Positions 5,374 to 6,197 of a stretch of 6,197 nt of DNA are shown here, piece by piece (positions within the stretch are counted from its first letter, which is position 1; each line of letters opens with the position of its first letter). Source of the DNA: Pseudobutyrivibrio sp. Its GTDB lineage: Bacteria > Bacillota > Clostridia > Lachnospirales > Lachnospiraceae. The notes beneath the pieces are model-generated. The model did no database searches and had not been told where the DNA came from. It saw only the letters and a program-made list of their open reading frames with translations. The stretch spans positions 1 to 6,197 of the forward strand of contig JAFYYE010000073.1 in assembly GCA_017557715.1 (NCBI GenBank), read 5' to 3'. The translations under genes were made by a program, and so were the position numbers.

Positions 5374-6197
5374 ATGTCACAGGAAGCAAAGATTTATTAT
5401 CAGGAAGATTGTAATCTTTCATTCTTGAAAGGTAAGACAATAGCTATTATTGGTTATGGTAGCCAGGGCCACGCACATGCTCTTAATCTTAAGGAGAGTG
5501 GATGCGATGTTATTATCGGTCTTTACGAAGGCTCAAAGTCATGGGCTAAGGCTGAGAAGCAGGGACTTACAGTTTATACAGCAGCTGAAGCAGCAAAGAG
5601 AGCTGATATCATTATGATTCTTATCAACGATGAGAAGCAGGCTGATATGTACAAGAAGGACATCGAGCCAAACCTTGAGGCAGGCAACATGCTTATGTTT
5701 GCTCACGGTTTCAACATTCACTTTGGTTGCATCAAGCCACCAGCTGATGTTGATGTTACTATGATTGCTCCTAAGGGACCAGGACACACAGTTCGTTCAG
5801 AGTACCAGGCAGGTAAGGGTGTTCCTTGTCTTGTTGCTGTAGAGCAGGATGCTACAGGAAAGGCTCTTGATCTTGCACTTGCATATGCACTTGGTATTGG
5901 TGGAGCTAGAGCTGGTGTTCTTGAGACAACATTCAGAACAGAGACAGAGACAGACCTCTTTGGTGAGCAGGCAGTTCTTTGTGGTGGTGTTTGTGCTCTT
6001 ATGCAGGCTGGTTTTGATACACTTGTTGAGGCTGGCTATGACCCAAGAAATGCTTACTTCGAGTGCGTTCACGAGATGAAGCTCATCGTTGACCTTATCT
6101 ATCAGTCAGGCTTTGCTGGAATGAGATATTCTATTTCAAATACAGCTGAGTACGGTGATTATATCACAGGACCAAAGATCATTACAGATGAGACAAA
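5374..6197 (+). CDS. ilvC: Ketol-acid reductoisomerase (3'-truncated by window edge)
   Basis: Second step of branched-chain amino acid synthesis: Mg-dependent alkyl migration and NAD(P)H reduction of acetolactate or acetohydroxybutyrate to the dihydroxy acid. 274 complete codons are present of about 330-340 in the short class I form. The N-terminal Rossmann domain has GYGSQGHAHALNL (27-39) and AHGFNIHFG (110-118, H111); APKGPGHTVR (132-141, K134) follows. The C-terminal knotted domain begins near 185 and carries the metal ligands in TETETDLFGEQAVLCGG (D194, E198). Only the last part, including the Ser-bearing substrate segment, is cut off. AGGAGG (5360-5365), 8 nt before the ATG, fixes the start. 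Codon use is strongly biased (CTT, GCA, GGT, AAG), suggesting high expression. The cofactor loop reads GLYEGSKSW (49-57), with Tyr where many NADPH enzymes have Arg. Identity is certain. Confidence 0.97.
   Translation, partial: MSQEAKIYYQEDCNLSFLKGKTIAIIGYGSQGHAHALNLKESGCDVIIGLYEGSKSWAKAEKQGLTVYTAAEAAKRADIIMILINDEKQADMYKKDIEPNLEAGNMLMFAHGFNIHFGCIKPPADVDVTMIAPKGPGHTVRSEYQAGKGVPCLVAVEQDATGKALDLALAYALGIGGARAGVLETTFRTETETDLFGEQAVLCGGVCALMQAGFDTLVEAGYDPRNAYFECVHEMKLIVDLIYQSGFAGMRYSISNTAEYGDYITGPKIITDET

Noticed and set aside
5539..6079. Open frames on the minus strand (5539-5787, 5797-6072) and in a second plus frame (5849-6079)
   Set aside because: They lie entirely within ilvC, have Leu/Cys/Ser-rich low-complexity translations typical of frames opposite biased codons, and lack ribosome binding sites.

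Overview
The window looks like chromosome from a low-GC, motile Gram-positive anaerobe. The best guess is a clostridial lineage, plausibly Lachnospiraceae of the Butyrivibrio/Pseudobutyrivibrio/Roseburia kind. The grounds are the AT-rich spacers, strong GGAGG-type ribosome binding sites, consensus TTGACA/TATAAT-like promoters, the codon style (GCA, CTT, AAG, GGT favoured in the ilv genes) and the protein types. The genus is an inference; no rRNA or other phylogenetic marker is present.

Layout, left to right. (1) Positions 1-1677, plus strand: a methyl-accepting chemotaxis protein whose first membrane helix is cut by the window edge. (2) 1678-1808: a spacer holding a consensus promoter overlapped by a perfect 15-bp-arm palindrome, a likely repressor operator. 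(3) 1809-2783, plus strand: a DRE-TIM (HMGL-like) aldolase of unassigned substrate. (4) 2785-3939, minus strand: a CgeB-like GT-B glycosyltransferase, tail to tail with the aldolase with one base between the stop codons. (5) 3940-4045: a compact divergent promoter region. (6) 4046-4702, plus strand: an Sfp-type 4'-phosphopantetheinyl transferase, ended by an intrinsic terminator that starts inside its last codons. (7) 4703-4834: terminator tail, then a good promoter and a short hairpin leader. (8) 4835-5335 and 5374-6197 (cut by the window edge), plus strand: ilvN and ilvC, a branched-chain amino acid biosynthesis operon.

Only ilvN and ilvC form an evident functional pair: regulation of acetolactate synthase, then reduction/isomerisation of its product. 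The catalytic subunit gene ilvB is not upstream of ilvN, so it must lie downstream or elsewhere. The other genes appear to be separate transcription units. The aldolase and glycosyltransferase could both serve surface polysaccharide or glycan metabolism, but that is only suggestive.

I see no mobile element, CRISPR array, tRNA, rRNA or riboswitch, and no convincing undescribed system. The most notable non-coding signal is the operator-like palindrome at 1729-1761, built from four AGTAT/ATACT units in a regular arrangement. The least understood protein is the aldolase.
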